Of a stretch of 55,821 nucleotides of DNA, positions 54,192 to 55,821 are shown one piece after another (position 1 is the stretch's first letter; the number at the start of each line of letters is the position of its first letter). Made by a program: the position numbers and the translations under genes. The stretch is from Pseudomonadales bacterium. GTDB taxonomy: Bacteria; Pseudomonadota; Gammaproteobacteria; Pseudomonadales; Pseudohongiellaceae. Under the pieces are notes generated by a model, which saw only the letters and a program-made list of their open reading frames with translations, did no database searches and was not told the DNA's origin. The DNA lies in assembly GCA_023254735.1 (NCBI GenBank), contig JALRKV010000039.1:1-55821 (forward strand). Reading direction: 5' to 3'.

Positions 54192-54746
54192 CTAAGCAAA
54201 ATTCTGACTAAGATAGTGCATAAGCTTGGTGCGCGTGCGCTTGGTTGCCTCCGCGTCTGGCTTGCGCGCAGCTGCGAAATGATTTCGCACCAGTTGACGG
54301 AGTTTCTGCCGTTCAAGGCGCGGGTGCTGTTCGATGAGTTTTGTGATGACCTCTTCTGTGGCGCTTGCCTCTGCGGTAAGTTCCTCACATGCCTGCGCAG
54401 TGGCGCTGAGCGGTTTGGGAGTAGTGCCAGGGCGGGTTGTGGCGCGCGGATTCTCTAGCGCCTCCACCGCTGCAAGTAGCGTGTCGTAGTCTTGGTCGCG
54501 CATGCGTTTGCCAATAAATTGGGCATGACGTTTTAAAGCACTGTTGCTGCTTGGCAAGAGATTGTAGTCTTCGATGGCCTTTAGCAGAACCTCATCAAGA
54601 TTGAGTGTCGCAAGCTGTTTAGGTCGCAGTGACGCGAGGCGCACACCCAGCTCTTGGAGTTTGTTTGCCTCACGCTTGAGCTGCGATTTGCTCGGGCCGT
54701 CGAAAAGATCGTCGGAGACTGGAGGTCTTTTTTTGTCGGTTCGCAT
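54192..54746 (-). CDS. darP: ribosome-associated protein DarP (YjgA, DUF615)
   Basis: The 184-residue, highly charged protein matches the YjgA/DUF615 family, with PSKSQLKREANKLQELG near 20, LATLNLDEVLLKAI and the middle segment RHAQFIGKRMR. Family members bind late 50S precursors and help large-subunit assembly. ATG at 54746 is preferred; the frame extends only two codons further to a TTG. It lies just downstream of mgtE on the same strand. Confidence 0.93.
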   Translation of the reverse strand: MRTDKKRPPVSDDLFDGPSKSQLKREANKLQELGVRLASLRPKQLATLNLDEVLLKAIEDYNLLPSSNSALKRHAQFIGKRMRDQDYDTLLAAVEALENPRATTRPGTTPKPLSATAQACEELTAEASATEEVITKLIEQHPRLERQKLRQLVRNHFAAARKPDAEATKRTRTKLMHYLSQNFA

Positions 54747-54819
54747 GCTCAAAACTCTGTTTGCTGGTGGCCATAATCACTGATTAGGCACGAGGGTTAA
54801 CGTGAGTGGCGGGCGCTTC

Positions 54820-55821
54820 TCAGAGGTAGAAAAGTTGCGCTAGCCCTAAAAAGGATAGAAAGCCGATAGAGTCGGTCACAGTGGTTAATGCGACCGAGCC
54901 TGCGAGGGCAGGGTCTATATTGATCCTGTTGAGCAACAGAGGTAAGTACGCGCCAGCAAGCGCTGCCGTGATCAAGTTAATCATCATGGCCGCCGCGATA
55001 ATCACACTCAGGGCAAAATCTTGATACCAAATCAAGGTGATCGTTCCGATGACCAGCGCCCAAGTCAGTCCGTTGAGCGCGGCAACGCCTAACTCGCGTA
55101 CCAAAAGCCAGCGACTATTAGCCGGGCCGATATGGCCGAGCGCGAGGCCACGCACCACGAGCGTTAGAGTCTGTGAGCCTGCTACACCGCCCATGTTGGC
55201 AACGATAGGCATCAGTATCGCTAAGGCGACGACTGCGTCTAACGTCTCCTGGAAAAGATAGATAACCATTGACGCGAACACCGCGGTCATTAGGTTTACG
55301 CCGAGCCATAGCGCGCGCCGCCGCGCAGTTTTCGCGACGGGCGCGAACGTGTCATCTTCTTCGTCGAGACCCGCCATACTCATCAACGAGTGCTCGGTCG
55401 AATCTCGGATGACGTCGACAATGTCGTCGATTGTAATACGCCCGAGAAGTTTGCCTGTCTCGTCGACCACTGGCGCCGAAACCCAATCGTGCTGTTCAAA
55501 CAGCTGAGCGACCTTGCGCGCTTCCATTGCAACTGGGATGCCCTCCAAATCTTCGAGCATCAGTTCGCTAATGGTCGTCTGCGGGTCGGACACTAGCAGT
55601 GTCAAAAGCGGCATCCTGCCAAGCAGCCTGTCATCGCGGGTAACAACATAAATCGTGTCTGTCATCTCGGGCAATGACTCATGGCGACGAAGGTATCGAA
55701 GGACGAGTTCGAGTGTGTGAGTAGGTCGAACTGTGATCGTGTCGGTATTCATCAAGCCGCCTGCGGTATCCTCATCGTAGGAGAGAATAGTCTCGACGCG
55801 ATGTCGATCCTGCTCGTCCAT
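54820..55821 (-). CDS. mgtE: magnesium transporter MgtE, cut off at the window end
   Basis: The visible 333 residues cover the end of the N-terminal domain (ETILSYDEDTAGGLMN), two CBS domains (about residues 20-150, with AGGLMNTDTITV and RITIDDIVDVIRD) and the five-helix channel domain (ANMGGVAGSQTLTLVVRGLALG and ALTTVTDSIGFLSFLGLAQL). MgtE lets Mg2+ in and is gated by Mg2+ binding at the N and CBS domains. The remainder of the N-terminal domain lies beyond 55821, so the true start is outside the window. It is followed 73 bp later by darP. Confidence 0.94.
   Translation of the reverse strand: MDEQDRHRVETILSYDEDTAGGLMNTDTITVRPTHTLELVLRYLRRHESLPEMTDTIYVVTRDDRLLGRMPLLTLLVSDPQTTISELMLEDLEGIPVAMEARKVAQLFEQHDWVSAPVVDETGKLLGRITIDDIVDVIRDSTEHSLMSMAGLDEEDDTFAPVAKTARRRALWLGVNLMTAVFASMVIYLFQETLDAVVALAILMPIVANMGGVAGSQTLTLVVRGLALGHIGPANSRWLLVRELGVAALNGLTWALVIGTITLIWYQDFALSVIIAAAMMINLITAALAGAYLPLLLNRINIDPALAGSVALTTVTDSIGFLSFLGLAQLFYL

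Overview
This window looks like chromosomal DNA of a moderately GC-rich gammaproteobacterium of the wider Pseudomonadales/Halieaceae kind. The clearest sign is the block at 28.4-42.9 kb. It keeps the Pseudomonas gene order aminotransferase - dksA - gluQ - cbrX - cbrA - cbrB - (crcZ) - pcnB - panB - panC - acs, but lacks folK between pcnB and panB, and panD and pgi after panC. A CYP153-type P450 with its ferredoxin, a proton pyrophosphatase, a lactate permease and sodium symporters suggest a marine heterotroph. The genus cannot be fixed from the sequence.

Layout. 1-120: an AT-rich edge followed by the 3' end of a tRNA gene, probably the far attachment site of an integrated element lying to the left. 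0.15-5.4 kb: PqaA-like secreted hydrolase, COQ7-type hydroxylase, Nei glycosylase, a tandem universal stress protein behind a perfect FNR-type box, and an MFS transporter. 5.6-7.4 kb: ferredoxin and CYP153 P450. 7.4-12.4 kb: selB, lactate permease and an exported protein of unknown function. 12.6-15.4 kb: pyruvate phosphate dikinase. 16.1-20.2 kb: membrane class III cyclase homologue, D-2-hydroxyacid dehydrogenase, selA. 20.3-28.4 kb: Bcr-type efflux pump and an envelope operon (DUF58, transglutaminase, MoxR, TPR). 28.5-40.4 kb: acs, panC, panB, pcnB, a predicted CrcZ-like small RNA, cbrB, cbrA, cbrX, gluQ, dksA. 41-46 kb: aminotransferase, sfsA, Rieske protein, trans-sulfuration enzyme, unknown membrane-anchored protein. 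46.3-55.8 kb: hppA, unknown exported protein, mrp, alanine/glycine symporter, two-subunit sodium:solute symporter, darP and a cut-off mgtE.

The most interesting element is the RNA gene between cbrB and pcnB (minus strand, about 34329 to 34065). It has a sigma-54 -24/-12 promoter with exact GG-N10-GC spacing, an upstream GTAAC/GTTAC array suited to CbrB, about six A-rich AAnAAnAA (Hfq 'CA') motifs and a strong intrinsic terminator. In Pseudomonas the same position holds crcZ, the decoy RNA that frees catabolic mRNAs from Hfq/Crc. Two transporter genes in this window (53708-54019 and 50360-52030) carry AAnAAnAA motifs at their Shine-Dalgarno sites, as expected of Hfq/Crc targets. The window may therefore hold both the regulator and part of its regulon. 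A perfect FNR-type palindrome beside the sigma-54 promoter suggests a possible oxygen input.

Both selenocysteine insertion factors SelA and SelB are here but are 9.4 kb apart on opposite strands. No selD, intact selC or obvious selenoprotein was seen.
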